Of a stretch of 62,705 nucleotides of DNA, positions 49,926 to 58,861 are shown in pieces. Position 1 is the stretch's first letter, and each line of letters begins with the position of its first letter. The stretch spans positions 1 through 62,705 of the forward strand of contig CAMATN010000009.1 in NCBI GenBank assembly GCA_945861155.1, in the 5' to 3' direction. Made by a program: the position numbers and the translations under genes. The notes under the pieces were generated by a model. It was not told the DNA's origin. It did no database searches and was given only the letters and a program-made list of their open reading frames with translations. Origin of the DNA: Rhizobium sp. Q54. GTDB taxonomy: Bacteria; Pseudomonadota; Alphaproteobacteria; ATCC43930; CGMCC-115725.

Positions 49926-50594
49926 CTATTTCGGAAAAATGCGCCGGTAGACGCCGGGCGAGCCGACATCGTGGCGCAGGTTCGGCGACATCCGCCGGGT
50001 CCACGGATTGCTCGCCCGCGCCTTGTTCCAGGCCTCGCTCTCCGGCACCTGAGCGTGCTCGAACTCATACAGCGTCAGGTATCTCGGCTGACCCTCGACG
50101 GCGAGAAAGCGGCGGGCGCGAAGAACCCCCGGCACGGTCAGGTATGTCGGGATGTAGACCGTGTTGTACCAGTCGTTGAACTCCTCCTCGACCGCGCCGG
50201 GAATGTCGATGCGCCCCATCTGCAGCACCGGAGCCATCTCCATGGTCTGCTCGATCGGATCGGTGTGCATCGGGAAGATCTGGCGATAGGCATTGCGCAG
50301 GAAATTGCGCCCGACCCGGCTGGTGCCGGTTTTCGAGCGCTGCGGCGAGGGCTGGTACTTCACCGCGTCGAGGTAGGCCGCGCTGCGCAATACGTTGTGA
50401 TCTTCAAGCTCGTAGATCGCGAGGTATTGCGGTCCCCCCTTGAGCGCGACATAGCGGCCGGCGCTGAGAAACCCGGGAATTTGCAGCAACCGCGCGACGT
50501 GCTCCTCGTCGTACCAGCGGTTGAACTCTGCGTCGACATCGGCGTCGATGTCGGTCCACACCATCAACAGGCCGGTACCGCGCGTCTTTGCCAT
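49926..50594 (-). CDS. tandem dimeric alpha/beta-barrel (EthD/DUF4286-like) protein
   Basis: 222 residues made of two similar ferredoxin-like halves. The first has LLMVWTDIDADVDAEFNRWYDEEHVARLLQIPGFL and ALKGGPQYLAIYELED; the second VLQMGRIDIPGAVEEEFNDWYNTVYIPTYLTVPGVL and AVEGQPRYLTLYEFEH. These domains occur in EthD-type accessory proteins and monooxygenases in degradation pathways, usually without a cofactor motif. It is convergent with the quinone oxidoreductase. A catabolic role is inferred from neighbours. Confidence 0.75.
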   Translation of the reverse strand: MAKTRGTGLLMVWTDIDADVDAEFNRWYDEEHVARLLQIPGFLSAGRYVALKGGPQYLAIYELEDHNVLRSAAYLDAVKYQPSPQRSKTGTSRVGRNFLRNAYRQIFPMHTDPIEQTMEMAPVLQMGRIDIPGAVEEEFNDWYNTVYIPTYLTVPGVLRARRFLAVEGQPRYLTLYEFEHAQVPESEAWNKARASNPWTRRMSPNLRHDVGSPGVYRRIFPK

Positions 50595-50883
50595 CGTTGT
50601 TTCCTCCGCTCTGCATTGGCGAGACCGCGCCGGTAAAGCGCGGGCCTCCCGGTTACGCTACCACAGCCGTGGGCGTCATCGCGGATCGCGGGCGGCATGG
50701 CTGATCTCCGCGCAGCCGCCCTAGTGGCGCTCCCCGGAGATCCCGGGCCAACGCCGGGCCATGTCCCGCTGGCACCGGAACCAGCCCTAACCTAACATCG
50801 CCACCGGACCACGCCGGCCCGCCACTCAATTCCAAAGGAACCGCCGGTTCTGTCCCCAAAGGATCCTCCATAAATTGTCCCAT

Positions 50884-52065
50884 ATGTTGATCGCCCTCGC
50901 GGCGATGTTTCTGCAACAGACATTCGCCTCGGTCGGCAAGGTGCTTCCCGCGGTGATCGCGCCGCTGGTCATTACCGAGCTTCACGCCGATCCCGCCTGG
51001 GTTGGCGTCTATTTCGGCCTCTCCGCTGCCGCCTCGCTGTTCGCGCAAATGGGCTGCGGCAGCTTCATCGTCCGCTACGGCGCATTGCGCATGAGTCAGG
51101 TCTCGCTGGTGCTGCTGGGCGCCGGCATGGCGGTGGCGGTCGAGGGGCGGCTCTTCGGGTTCGGCGCCTCGGCGATCGTCGGCGGCGGCGGCGCGGCGAT
51201 CTCGACCCCGGCCAGCTCGCAATTGCTTGGCCGGGTGGCGCCGCCCCGCCTGGCCCCGTTGGTGTTTTCGATCAAGCAGACCGCCGTACCCGCCGGCGTA
51301 TTGATCTGCGGCTTTCTGGGCCCGGCGATGGCGGGCGCTTTGGGATGGCGCGGCGCCATGCTGGCCACCGCGGCGGCCTGCCTCGCGGGGGCGGTGATGC
51401 TGCAGCCGTTGCGGACTCGTTTCGACGACGACCGCGTGCCCTCGCGGCACTTCCGGCTGTCGGATTTTCCCGCCACCATTGCATCGGTCGTGACGACCCG
51501 CGAACTTCGCGCTCTGGCGTTCGCCTGCTTCGCCTTCAACGGCGTCCAATCTGTCTTTATCGCCTATTTCGTCACCTACCTCGTAGCGCTCGGCTACGAG
51601 CTGGCGGCGGCGGGCTTCCTGTTCTCGGTCATGGTTGCCGTCGCCATGCCGTGCCGCGTGCTGTGGGGCTGGCTCGGCAGTTTTTACCTCGCGCCCCGTC
51701 TCGTGATGGCGGGCCTCGCTCTCGGCATGGCGGTCAGCGTCGCGGTGACCGGATTGTTCAGCGCGGCGTGGTCGATGGCAGCGATCGGGCTGGTGGGCGC
51801 CGTGCTGAGCGCCACAGCGGTGTCGTGGCACGGCATTCTCTTGTCCGAGACCGCCCGCCTCGCGCCCGCCGGCAGGGTCGGTGCGGTGACCGGCGGCGTG
51901 CTGTCGTTTGGTCAGATCGGCGCTTTTGCGGGGCCTCTTGCATTCTCTCTGCTGCTCTACCTGACCGGCGGTTACGGCGCCGGCTGGGCCGTATGCGCCA
52001 TTCCTGCCGTGTGGGTGGGCATCAGCTTGTTGCGTCCACGCGCGTCGGCGCAGCGCACCGAATAA
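50884..52065 (+). CDS. MFS transporter, 12-span type
   Basis: 393 residues from ATG 50884 (TTG 50875 possible; ribosome site weak). Twelve hydrophobic spans; FGLSAAASLFAQMGCG and GGGGAAISTPASSQLL fit the N-terminal half, and GGVLSFGQIGAFAGPLAFSLLLYLTG the C-terminal half. KQTAVPAGVLICG is similar to carriers of the CynX/NimT or aromatic-acid groups. The 289 bases upstream hold no other gene. The stop abuts the stop of the molybdenum hydroxylase on the other strand. It may import that enzyme's substrate. Confidence 0.9.
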   Translation: MLIALAAMFLQQTFASVGKVLPAVIAPLVITELHADPAWVGVYFGLSAAASLFAQMGCGSFIVRYGALRMSQVSLVLLGAGMAVAVEGRLFGFGASAIVGGGGAAISTPASSQLLGRVAPPRLAPLVFSIKQTAVPAGVLICGFLGPAMAGALGWRGAMLATAAACLAGAVMLQPLRTRFDDDRVPSRHFRLSDFPATIASVVTTRELRALAFACFAFNGVQSVFIAYFVTYLVALGYELAAAGFLFSVMVAVAMPCRVLWGWLGSFYLAPRLVMAGLALGMAVSVAVTGLFSAAWSMAAIGLVGAVLSATAVSWHGILLSETARLAPAGRVGAVTGGVLSFGQIGAFAGPLAFSLLLYLTGGYGAGWAVCAIPAVWVGISLLRPRASAQRTE

Positions 52066-54450
52066 TTACTGCTGGGGGCGCGCGGTTCGGATCGCGTTCC
52101 AAACGCGCTCCGGCGTCGCCGGCAGCTCGATGTGCTCGATGCCGAACTCCGCCAGGGCGTCGACGATCGCATTCGCGATGACCGCCAGCCCCGGCGTAAT
52201 GCCACCCTCGCTGCCGCCGCGCATCCCCAGCGGATTGGTCGTCGACGGCACTTCGCTGATTTCGGTTTGAAACAGCGGCAGGCCGTCGGCCCGCGGCATG
52301 GCGTAATCCATCAACGACCCGGACAGAAGCTGAGCCGACTCGCGATCGTAGAAACATTCTTCCCAGAGCGCCTGACCGACGCCTTGTGCGATGCCGCCGT
52401 GGCTCTGGCCATGGATCAGCATCGGGTTCACCGCCCGGCCGCAATCGTCGATCGACGTATACCGGACGATCTCGACAATGCCGGTGTCCGGGTCGACCTC
52501 CACTTCGCCGACCGCGCAGGTGTAGGCGAACGAGGGAAGGCTCATGACTTGATCGGAAACCCCGATCAACGGCCCCCGCAGATCGGGCGGAAGGCCAGTC
52601 CCGAGGGCAGCGGCGGCGGCTTCAAACAGACCGACGGAGCGGTCGGTCCCGGTCACGATAAAGCGCTGTCGAACGAACTCGACATCCTCCTCGGCGGCCT
52701 CGAGCAGCGCGGCGGCGATCCTGCGTCCCTTCTCGACGATCTGATCCGCGGCCTTGGCCATCACCCACCCACCGAGCCGCATCGATCGCGCCGATGCCGA
52801 GCCCCCGCCTGCCTGCACGCGATCGGTGTCGCCGGTGACCAGCCTGACTTGCTCGGGATCGACCCCGAGCCATTCGCTGACGATCTGAGCAAAGCTCGTT
52901 TGGTGACCCTGACCCGCCGACATCGTGCCAAGCACCAGCTCGACGACGCCCGACTGATCGCCCGGCGGGATGATCGTCATTTCGGCGCGCTCGCGGGGCG
53001 AGCCGGTATTCAGCTCGATCGAATTCGCGATGCCGATGCCGCGATGCCGGCCGCGACGGCGAGCCTCGGCGCGGCGCGCCTCAAATCCGGCCCAATCGCC
53101 CAGTTCGATGGCGCGCCGCAGCGATGCCGGGTAGTCGCCGCTGTCATAAACCAGACCCAACGGATTGCGATAGGGCATCGCCTCGGGCGGCACGAGGTTG
53201 CGCCGCCGCAACTCGATCCGGTCGAAGCCATGGCGGCGGCACGCGATGTCGATCATGCGCTCGAGGACAAACACGACCTCCGGGCGTCCGGCGCTGCGAT
53301 AGGCCGAAGTCGGGGAGGTGTTGGTGACGACGCCGACGCCGCGCATATACGATGACGGGATATGATAAACGCTGGACGAGACCGCTATTCCCTTGGCCAA
53401 CGGCACAAAGGAAATCGCGCTAGCCCCGAGGTTGCTGGTGTTTATCGCTCGCAGGGCGAGGATGTTGCCATCCTCGTCAAAGGCAAGTTCGGCCTCCGAC
53501 ATCAGATCGCGGCCGTGAAAATCGGTCAGGAATGCGTCGCGGCGTTCGCAAACCCACTTGACCGGCCGTCCGGCGCGCTTGGCCGCCCAGGCGACCAACG
53601 GACATTCGGGATAGGTGTTGTTGCGGATGCCGAAATTCCCTCCGACGTCGCCGGAGATCACGCGGACCGCGTCCTTCGGTACCCCGAGCGCTCCGGCTAT
53701 GTCGTCGCGCTGACGGATAACGCCGCCGCCGGCCCCGGTGTAAACGGTGAATCGCGCCGCAACCTCGTCGTAGACGCCGAGCGCCGCCCGCAATTCCATC
53801 GGCACGCCGGTAACGCGGTTGATCGTCGTCTCCAACCGCACAACATGCGCCGCGCGCGCGAAAGCCGCCTCTGTCGCCTCCTTGTCGCCAGTCTCGGAGT
53901 CGATGCACCGATTTGAGCCATGCTGCTCCCAAACGAGCGGCGCTCCGCGCGCAAGCGCATCCCGCGACCGGGCGACAGCAGCAAGCGGCGCATAGACCAC
54001 ATCGACGCGCTCGGCGGCATCCATTGCCTGGGTAAGCGTTTCCGCGACAACGACGGCGACCGGTTCCCCCACGTAGCGCACGGCATCGAGGGCGAGCACC
54101 GGATGCGGTGCGATGAAGAAGCCGGAGCCGTCGCGGTTACGCAGCTTCACCTCGTGCGGGTTGGCCGGCACCGGGCTGTGAGGTATCGGGCGCAGGCCGT
54201 CGGCCGCCGCATCGCTGCCGGTCAGCACCGCGATGACCCCTGGCCCGCAGATCGCCTCCGCCACATCGATTTTGACGATCGACGCGTGCGCGTGCGGCGA
54301 GCGCACGAGATACGCATAGGCTTGGCCCGGCAGGCTGAAATCGTTCGCGTACTGCCCTGCGCCCGTCAGCAGTCGCGCATCTTCGCGCCGCGGTACCGAT
54401 TTCCCGATCCCCTGCGGCGAAAGTTTCTCGCGCGAGTTCAGGAACGACAT
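52066..54450 (-). CDS. large molybdopterin subunit of a xanthine dehydrogenase/aldehyde oxidase-family hydroxylase
   Basis: 794 residues, normal for a separate L subunit. The N-terminus has GKSVPRREDARLLTGAGQYANDF, then PVAVVVAETLTQAMDAAERV, GDVGGNFGIRNN (cofactor contact), TSAYRSAGRPEVVFVLERM (active-loop equivalent AYRxxGRPE), VELVLGTMSAGQGHQTSFAQI, and late RGGSEGGITPGLAVIANAIVDAL with the catalytic-type Glu in GSEGG. Such enzymes hydroxylate N-heterocycles or aldehydes with water. The FAD (M) and 2Fe-2S (S) subunits are absent from this region, so it must borrow them. Last gene of the RidA run. Confidence 0.92.
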   Translation of the reverse strand: MSFLNSREKLSPQGIGKSVPRREDARLLTGAGQYANDFSLPGQAYAYLVRSPHAHASIVKIDVAEAICGPGVIAVLTGSDAAADGLRPIPHSPVPANPHEVKLRNRDGSGFFIAPHPVLALDAVRYVGEPVAVVVAETLTQAMDAAERVDVVYAPLAAVARSRDALARGAPLVWEQHGSNRCIDSETGDKEATEAAFARAAHVVRLETTINRVTGVPMELRAALGVYDEVAARFTVYTGAGGGVIRQRDDIAGALGVPKDAVRVISGDVGGNFGIRNNTYPECPLVAWAAKRAGRPVKWVCERRDAFLTDFHGRDLMSEAELAFDEDGNILALRAINTSNLGASAISFVPLAKGIAVSSSVYHIPSSYMRGVGVVTNTSPTSAYRSAGRPEVVFVLERMIDIACRRHGFDRIELRRRNLVPPEAMPYRNPLGLVYDSGDYPASLRRAIELGDWAGFEARRAEARRRGRHRGIGIANSIELNTGSPRERAEMTIIPPGDQSGVVELVLGTMSAGQGHQTSFAQIVSEWLGVDPEQVRLVTGDTDRVQAGGGSASARSMRLGGWVMAKAADQIVEKGRRIAAALLEAAEEDVEFVRQRFIVTGTDRSVGLFEAAAAALGTGLPPDLRGPLIGVSDQVMSLPSFAYTCAVGEVEVDPDTGIVEIVRYTSIDDCGRAVNPMLIHGQSHGGIAQGVGQALWEECFYDRESAQLLSGSLMDYAMPRADGLPLFQTEISEVPSTTNPLGMRGGSEGGITPGLAVIANAIVDALAEFGIEHIELPATPERVWNAIRTARPQQ

Positions 54451-54457
54451 GGAGCGC

Positions 54458-54868
54458 TCAGGCTCCGCTGAGCGCGATGCACTCGATTTCCACGCCGTTG
54501 CCGTTGCTGAGTTGCAGGGCGCAGGTGGTGCGCGCGGGCGGTTCCTCAGGAAAGAATTCCCGCCAGACGCGGTTCATCTCATCGTAGTCCCGGATATCGG
54601 CCAGGACGACATTGATCTTGACGATCCGGTCGAGCCCGGAGCCGGCGGATTCCAGCATGTGCGCCATGTTTCGCAAGGTCTGCCGGATCTGCTCGGCGAT
54701 CGGCCCGAGATTGCGTCCGCCGGTCACCGGATCGACCGGCCCCATCCCGGAGAGGAAGACGTACTCGCCGATTCGAATGCCCGGCGAGTGCGGCAGGTTG
54801 GCGTTGCGCGACACATTCAGCTTCGGATTTATGGGCTCGATCACGGTGCGGGACAGACGGTCGGTCAT
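54458..54868 (-). CDS. RidA/YjgF-family protein, copy 1
   Basis: 136 residues. The family core is FLSGMGPVDPVTG, QTLRNMAHMLESAGSGLDRIVKINVVLAD, and the active-site stretch PPARTTCALQLSNGNGVEIECIAL. The catalytic-type Arg (ART) and Glu (VEIEC) are kept, so imine or enamine deaminase activity is possible. It lies seven bases upstream of the molybdenum hydroxylase start and 36 bases after the second RidA, so it is co-transcribed. Confidence 0.93.
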   Translation of the reverse strand: MTDRLSRTVIEPINPKLNVSRNANLPHSPGIRIGEYVFLSGMGPVDPVTGGRNLGPIAEQIRQTLRNMAHMLESAGSGLDRIVKINVVLADIRDYDEMNRVWREFFPEEPPARTTCALQLSNGNGVEIECIALSGA

Positions 54869-54904
54869 CGCTTCAGGCCCTCGCGCCTTTCATGTCCCAT
54901 GCCT

Positions 54905-55327
54905 TCAGGCCAGCGCGACGCATTCGATCTCGACCTTGCTGCCCCCGCTGAGCTGCACCCCGCAGACCGTCCGCGCGGGCGGATCGACCGGAAAGAACTC
55001 GCGGTAGACCGCGTTCATGTTGTCGTATTCCAGCATCGAGTAGATCAGCACATTGACCTTGACCACCTGGGCCAGCGTGGAGCCCGCCGATTCCAACAGA
55101 TGCGCCATGTTGGTCAGGATCTGCCGCGTCTCGGCCGCCACTGTGCCAGGTGCCCGCTCGCCGGCGACCGGATCGACCGCTACCATGCCGGACAGAAAGA
55201 TAAACTCGCCAGCCCGGATGCCCGGCGAGTGCGGCAGGTTGAAATTCCGCGACGCGTTGAGCGCCGGATTCTCGGGTTCGATCGCTTCGCGTTTCAACGC
55301 CATGGCCGGCTTTCCCGCGACTCTCAT
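54905..55327 (-). CDS. RidA/YjgF-family protein, copy 2
   Basis: 140 residues from ATG 55327, overlapping the next RidA stop by four bases; ATG 55303 is an alternative. FLSGMVAVDPVAGE, QILTNMAHLLESAGSTLAQVVKVNVLIY and PPARTVCGVQLSGGSKVEIECVALA show the complete active-site Arg and Glu. It is about as similar to copy 1 as recent tandem duplicates: ENPALNASRNFNLPHSPGIRAGEF matches PKLNVSRNANLPHSPGIRIGEY. Probably a deaminase of reactive enamines. Confidence 0.93.
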   Translation of the reverse strand: MRVAGKPAMALKREAIEPENPALNASRNFNLPHSPGIRAGEFIFLSGMVAVDPVAGERAPGTVAAETRQILTNMAHLLESAGSTLAQVVKVNVLIYSMLEYDNMNAVYREFFPVDPPARTVCGVQLSGGSKVEIECVALA

Positions 55328-55713
55328 GCAGCGGCGATGACGTCGAGCATCACCTTAAATCCGGCCTCGATCTGCACGCTCATCACGGTGCGGGCCGGCG
55401 GCGCATTGGGTACGTATTGGCAGTACACCCGGTTCAACACATCATATTCGATGCGATCGTAGATCATCGCGTGAACCTGAACGAGACGGTCCAGCGACGA
55501 GCCGGCAGAGTCGAGCAGGAGTTTCAGGTTCTCGAATATCCGGTGGGCCTCGGTGGTGACCGTTCCATGCTCGCGCTCGCCGGTCTCCGGATGGATCGCC
55601 ACCATTCCGGAACAAAAGATCAAGCCGCCGGCGCGGATCGCCAGCGATTGGTGATGGCCGTACTGGCGGCGCAGATCGAGCCCCGGAAACGGTGCGGCTA
55701 TGATGTCGCGCAT
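55324..55713 (-). CDS. RidA/YjgF-family protein, copy 3, divergent
   Basis: 129 residues. FCSGMVAIHPETGEREHG, FENLKLLLDSAGSSLDRLVQVHAMIY and PPARTVMSVQIEAGFKVMLDVIAA mark the family. Arg is kept but the usual glutamate of the VEIEC segment is replaced (VMLDV), so the activity may differ from the other two. It is the first of three consecutive RidA genes. Confidence 0.9.
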   Translation of the reverse strand: MRDIIAAPFPGLDLRRQYGHHQSLAIRAGGLIFCSGMVAIHPETGEREHGTVTTEAHRIFENLKLLLDSAGSSLDRLVQVHAMIYDRIEYDVLNRVYCQYVPNAPPARTVMSVQIEAGFKVMLDVIAAA

Positions 55714-55800
55714 TTGGCCGCCCCCTCTCCTGTCGTCTCCACGGGTTGCGAATTGGCGGCGCCGGCGGCCGTCCCTCCCGGCTCGAAGCGCTGCTCGGCC

Positions 55801-56307
55801 TTAGCGGAACCAGCGGTCGGACATGACCAGTTCGACCTGCTTGTTCTCGACCGAGTCGCCCCGCATCTCGCTGCCGTCGGGGTTGATGCGGCCGTGGCGG
55901 TCGACGCCGTCGAACGCGGCGGCGCCGATGCGCACCATCACCAACGGCTCCTTGCTCGTTGCCTTGAACCAATAGAACGTGCCGTGCGGCAACAGCACGC
56001 CTTCATTCTTGCCGACTGTGCGGGTCTCATCGTTGGGCCCGTAGAACATCGCCTCGCCCTGGAGGACGACGAAGGTGTGGTCCTCGTTCGGATGGGCGTG
56101 CAGACCGTTCTCGCCGTCTGCCGCATAGGTCTTCAGCACGACCCACATCTTGTCCGAGGCGGCAACCGGCGTGTCGGTGCGGCCCTGCTGCGGCAGCTGG
56201 GCCTCGAGCTTGAAGAAGGTCGGCTTTGCGTCGACGATTTGCGCCCTGACCTGGGCACGGAGATCGTCGGGGCTTTGGGCGATGGTGGCGGTTCCGTCGG
56301 GCGGCAT
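55801..56307 (-). CDS. cupin-domain protein
   Basis: 168 residues from ATG 56307, preceded by GGAGA. Cupin motif 1 lies in GENGLHAHPNEDHTFVVLQGEAMFY, with two His and a Glu placed to bind metal; motif 2 is GVLLPHGTFYWFKATSK. A single conserved beta barrel, family unknown. It may be a dioxygenase, isomerase or small-molecule sensor. It leads the three RidA genes, 87 bases upstream of the first. Confidence 0.85.
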   Translation of the reverse strand: MPPDGTATIAQSPDDLRAQVRAQIVDAKPTFFKLEAQLPQQGRTDTPVAASDKMWVVLKTYAADGENGLHAHPNEDHTFVVLQGEAMFYGPNDETRTVGKNEGVLLPHGTFYWFKATSKEPLVMVRIGAAAFDGVDRHGRINPDGSEMRGDSVENKQVELVMSDRWFR

Positions 56308-56362
56308 GGGCAATTCTCCTGCATCAAGATTCGGCGGGTCCGCCGGCGCGGACCGCCACCGG

Positions 56363-56938
56363 CTACCGGCCGCGGAAGTTTCGGTAGAACTCGACGACTT
56401 CCGGGGTTTGCTGGAAACCGAGGACGATGCTGAGGTCGCCGGGCGGCCGTCCGGCGAGCGGGATGATCTCCTCGATACGGTCGCTGACCCCGGAGCGTCT
56501 TGCGTCGGGGGCAATCGCGATGCGGACGGGTAGGGTGCGTTTGCTGAGGATCGCCTGATCGGGTCCGGTTACCGCGACAAAATACTGCAGATCGAGGGTG
56601 CCCGCCGCGCCCGCCGCCGGTCCCCGTTCGCCGACGAGGACGATTTCGAGCGACGCGCGCAGGGCGCCCGCGATCCGATCGCACTTGACCTCGACATCGC
56701 TCAGGACACCGTAAAAGGCAACCCCGGCCGGCTGGCGCGCGGCGCCCGGCGCGAACACCGCGGTCTGCGCCAGCGGCCGCAGGATGACCGCGCTCGGGCA
56801 CGACGCTGCCGCGCCCTTCGGGTCGGAGGAGGACGAAAACCAGCCGCAACCCGACAGCGCGGCCAGCCCGCAAAGGGCCAGCGCAGTGCGCGCCAACGCG
56901 ATTGGCCGCCGCCGCAAAAGGCTTGAGTCGGACGGCAT
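56363..56938 (-). CDS. predicted lipoprotein
   Basis: 191 residues from ATG 56938. The signal ARTALALCGLAALSGCGWF has a lipobox, LSGC, so the protein is probably lipid-anchored. The mature domain has CPSAVILRPLAQTAVFAPG, LRASLEIVLVGERG, LDLQYFVAVTG and RTLPVRIAIAP, an all-beta pattern. I do not recognise a function. The Cys after the signal and one in VKCDRI are the only conserved-looking cysteines. Begins 32 bases after the CDGSH gene on the same strand. Confidence 0.75.
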   Translation of the reverse strand: MPSDSSLLRRRPIALARTALALCGLAALSGCGWFSSSSDPKGAAASCPSAVILRPLAQTAVFAPGAARQPAGVAFYGVLSDVEVKCDRIAGALRASLEIVLVGERGPAAGAAGTLDLQYFVAVTGPDQAILSKRTLPVRIAIAPDARRSGVSDRIEEIIPLAGRPPGDLSIVLGFQQTPEVVEFYRNFRGR

Positions 56939-56970
56939 TCCCGTAAACCCGCGATTCGCGTGGGAGGGGG

Positions 56971-57210
56971 TCAAAGAGATTCGTGCGTGCCGTCGCAAAA
57001 CGGCTTCCCGCTGGTCGCCTTGCAGCCGCAGAACCATAGTTCCTCGGATTTGTCGGCGGTGAACAGCATCGGCGTCAGGCCGGTGCCCTTGTGCGCGCCA
57101 TCGCAGAACGGCTGGTTGGCGCTGCGACCGCAGGCGCACCAGAAGTAGCGCTTGCCTTCCTCGACCATGACATTGTACGGCGCCTTTTGCGCCGGGATCG
57201 GTCCGTCCAT
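56971..57210 (-). CDS. tandem CDGSH iron-sulfur protein
   Basis: 79 residues from ATG 57210. Two 2Fe-2S sites are visible: CACGRSANQPFCDGAH (CxCx(2)Sx(3)Px2CDGxH) and CGCKATSGKPFCDGTH. Bacterial tandem CDGSH proteins carry one cluster per half and serve in electron or cluster transfer. It lies divergent from thrB across 173 bases, and first in the minus-strand run toward the RidA genes. Confidence 0.93.
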   Translation of the reverse strand: MDGPIPAQKAPYNVMVEEGKRYFWCACGRSANQPFCDGAHKGTGLTPMLFTADKSEELWFCGCKATSGKPFCDGTHESL

Positions 57211-57383
57211 GTTCTTCCCTGTCGTTGCTCTTGCTACTGTCCCGCACGCATCGCGCGGCGCCGCGACTTTAGGCGAGCCCCGCCCAGGGCACAAGACACG
57301 GCACAGGGTCGCGGCACAAGCCGGCGGAGCGTGGCGGCCCGCGTCGCGGCGCCGGCCGCCCGAGTAAGGATCTGGACTGATCG

Positions 57384-58349
57384 ATGGCGGTCTATACTGA
57401 AATCGGCGACGACGAATTGCGCGACTTCGCGGCGCTCTACGATATCGGCGAGGTGCTCTCATGCAAGGGCATCGCCGAGGGGGTCGAGAACTCGAATTTC
57501 CTGCTGACCACGGCGCGCGGCAATTTCATCCTGACCCTCTACGAAAAGCGGGTGGCGCGCGCCGATCTGCCGTTTTTCATCGCGCTGATGGACCATCTGG
57601 CGCATCAGGGCGTCGCCTGTCCAACGCCGGTGCGGGCGCGCGACGGCGAGGCATTGCGCGAATTGTGCGGCCGGCCGGCGGCGATCGTCACGTTTCTGAA
57701 CGGCATGTGGCCGCGCCGCATCGACGCGTCGCATTGCGCCGGGATCGGCGGCGCGCTGGCGCGGCTGCACCTCGCCGGCAGATCGTTTGCGATGGTTCGG
57801 CCGAACGATCTCGGCCCGGCCGGCTGGCGCCGATTGTACGAAGCCTGCCGCGAGCGCGCCGGCGAATTGCAGCCGCACCTCGCCGCCGAGCTGGGCGACG
57901 AACTCGCCTTCCTCGAAGCGGCGTGGCCGCGCGACCTGCCGACCGGGATCATCCACGCCGATCTGTTCCCCGACAACGTGTTCTTCCGCGATCACGAGCT
58001 GTCGGGCCTGATCGATTTCTATTTCGCCTGCACCGATTTCCTCGCCTACGACATCGCCATCTGCCTCAACGCCTGGTGTTTCGAGCCCGATGGCAGCTTC
58101 AATGTGACCAAGGCGCGCCTCCTCGTCGGGCACTACCGCGCCGCCCGGCCGCTCGACCCGGCCGAGCTGGCGTTGTTGCCGCTATTGGCGCGCGGCAGCG
58201 CGCTGCGCTTTCTGCTGACCCGTCTCTACGACTGGCTTAACCAGACCGCGGGCGCGCTGGTGCGACCGAAGGACCCGACCGAATACCTCAAGAAGCTGCG
58301 CTTTCACCGCGGCATCGCCGGACCGAGCGCCTATGGCATCGATGACTGA
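57384..58349 (+). CDS. thrB: homoserine kinase (APH-type ThrB)
   Basis: 321 residues. The fold is that of aminoglycoside phosphotransferases: [22 protein letters not shown], then [13 protein letters not shown] (catalytic HxDxxxxN) and [19 protein letters not shown] (Asp of DFG type). This is the alphaproteobacterial homoserine kinase, phosphorylating homoserine for threonine synthesis. rnhA overlaps its 3' end by 17 bases, the usual thrB-rnhA order in these bacteria. Confidence 0.95.
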   Translation: MAVYTEIGDDELRDFAALYDIGEVLSCKGIAEGVENSNFLLTTARGNFILTLYEKRVARADLPFFIALMDHLAHQGVACPTPVRARDGEALRELCGRPAAIVTFLNGMWPRRIDASHCAGIGGALARLHLAGRSFAMVRPNDLGPAGWRRLYEACRERAGELQPHLAAELGDELAFLEAAWPRDLPTGIIHADLFPDNVFFRDHELSGLIDFYFACTDFLAYDIAICLNAWCFEPDGSFNVTKARLLVGHYRAARPLDPAELALLPLLARGSALRFLLTRLYDWLNQTAGALVRPKDPTEYLKKLRFHRGIAGPSAYGIDD

Positions 58350-58812
58350 GACCCCGCCCCGCACTCGCCCCGAGGTCGAGATCTTCACCGACGGCGCGTG
58401 CAGCGGCAATCCCGGCCCCGGCGGCTGGGGCACAATCCTGCGCTTCGGTGCGGTCGAACGCGAGCTGAGCGGCGACGAGGCGCCGACCACCAACAACCGC
58501 ATGGAGCTGATGGCGGCGATCGCCGGGCTCGAGGCGCTGAAGCGGCCGTGCCGGGTGCGCCTCTACACCGACAGCCAGTATTTGCGCGACGGCATCACCA
58601 AATGGCTGCCAGGATGGAAGGCACGCGGCTGGCGCACCGCCGCCAAGGAGCCGGTCAAGAACGTCGATCTGTGGCAGCGGCTGGAGGCCGCCGCCGCGCC
58701 GCACGAGGTCGAATTTCTCTGGGTGCGCGGCCACGCCGGCCACCCCGAAAACGAGCGCGCCGACGCCCTCGCCCGCAGGGCTATCGCCGCTTCCCGGCCT
58801 CCACAGGGTTAA
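58333..58812 (+). CDS. rnhA: ribonuclease HI
   Basis: 159 residues from ATG 58333, or 156 from 58342. [16 protein letters not shown] holds the first catalytic Asp, [11 protein letters not shown] the Glu, [11 protein letters not shown] the second Asp, and [18 protein letters not shown] the final His and Asp. It cuts the RNA strand of RNA-DNA hybrids. Overlaps thrB, and is followed convergently by the NTPase gene. Confidence 0.96.
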   Translation: MASMTETPPRTRPEVEIFTDGACSGNPGPGGWGTILRFGAVERELSGDEAPTTNNRMELMAAIAGLEALKRPCRVRLYTDSQYLRDGITKWLPGWKARGWRTAAKEPVKNVDLWQRLEAAAAPHEVEFLWVRGHAGHPENERADALARRAIAASRPPQG

Positions 58813-58861
58813 GGTTGGCCGCCCGCGCGGCGTCTGCTGGCACCGGGCGGTCGCCCCCGCA

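Noticed and set aside
50595-50883. A gene in the 289-base gap upstream of the MFS carrier
   Set aside because: Open frames there are short, arginine-rich and lack ribosome sites; nothing else is visible.
52066-54450. Carbon monoxide dehydrogenase large subunit (CoxL form I)
   Set aside because: The form I active-loop signature is not seen; the loop reads AYRSAGR and no coxM or coxS is present.
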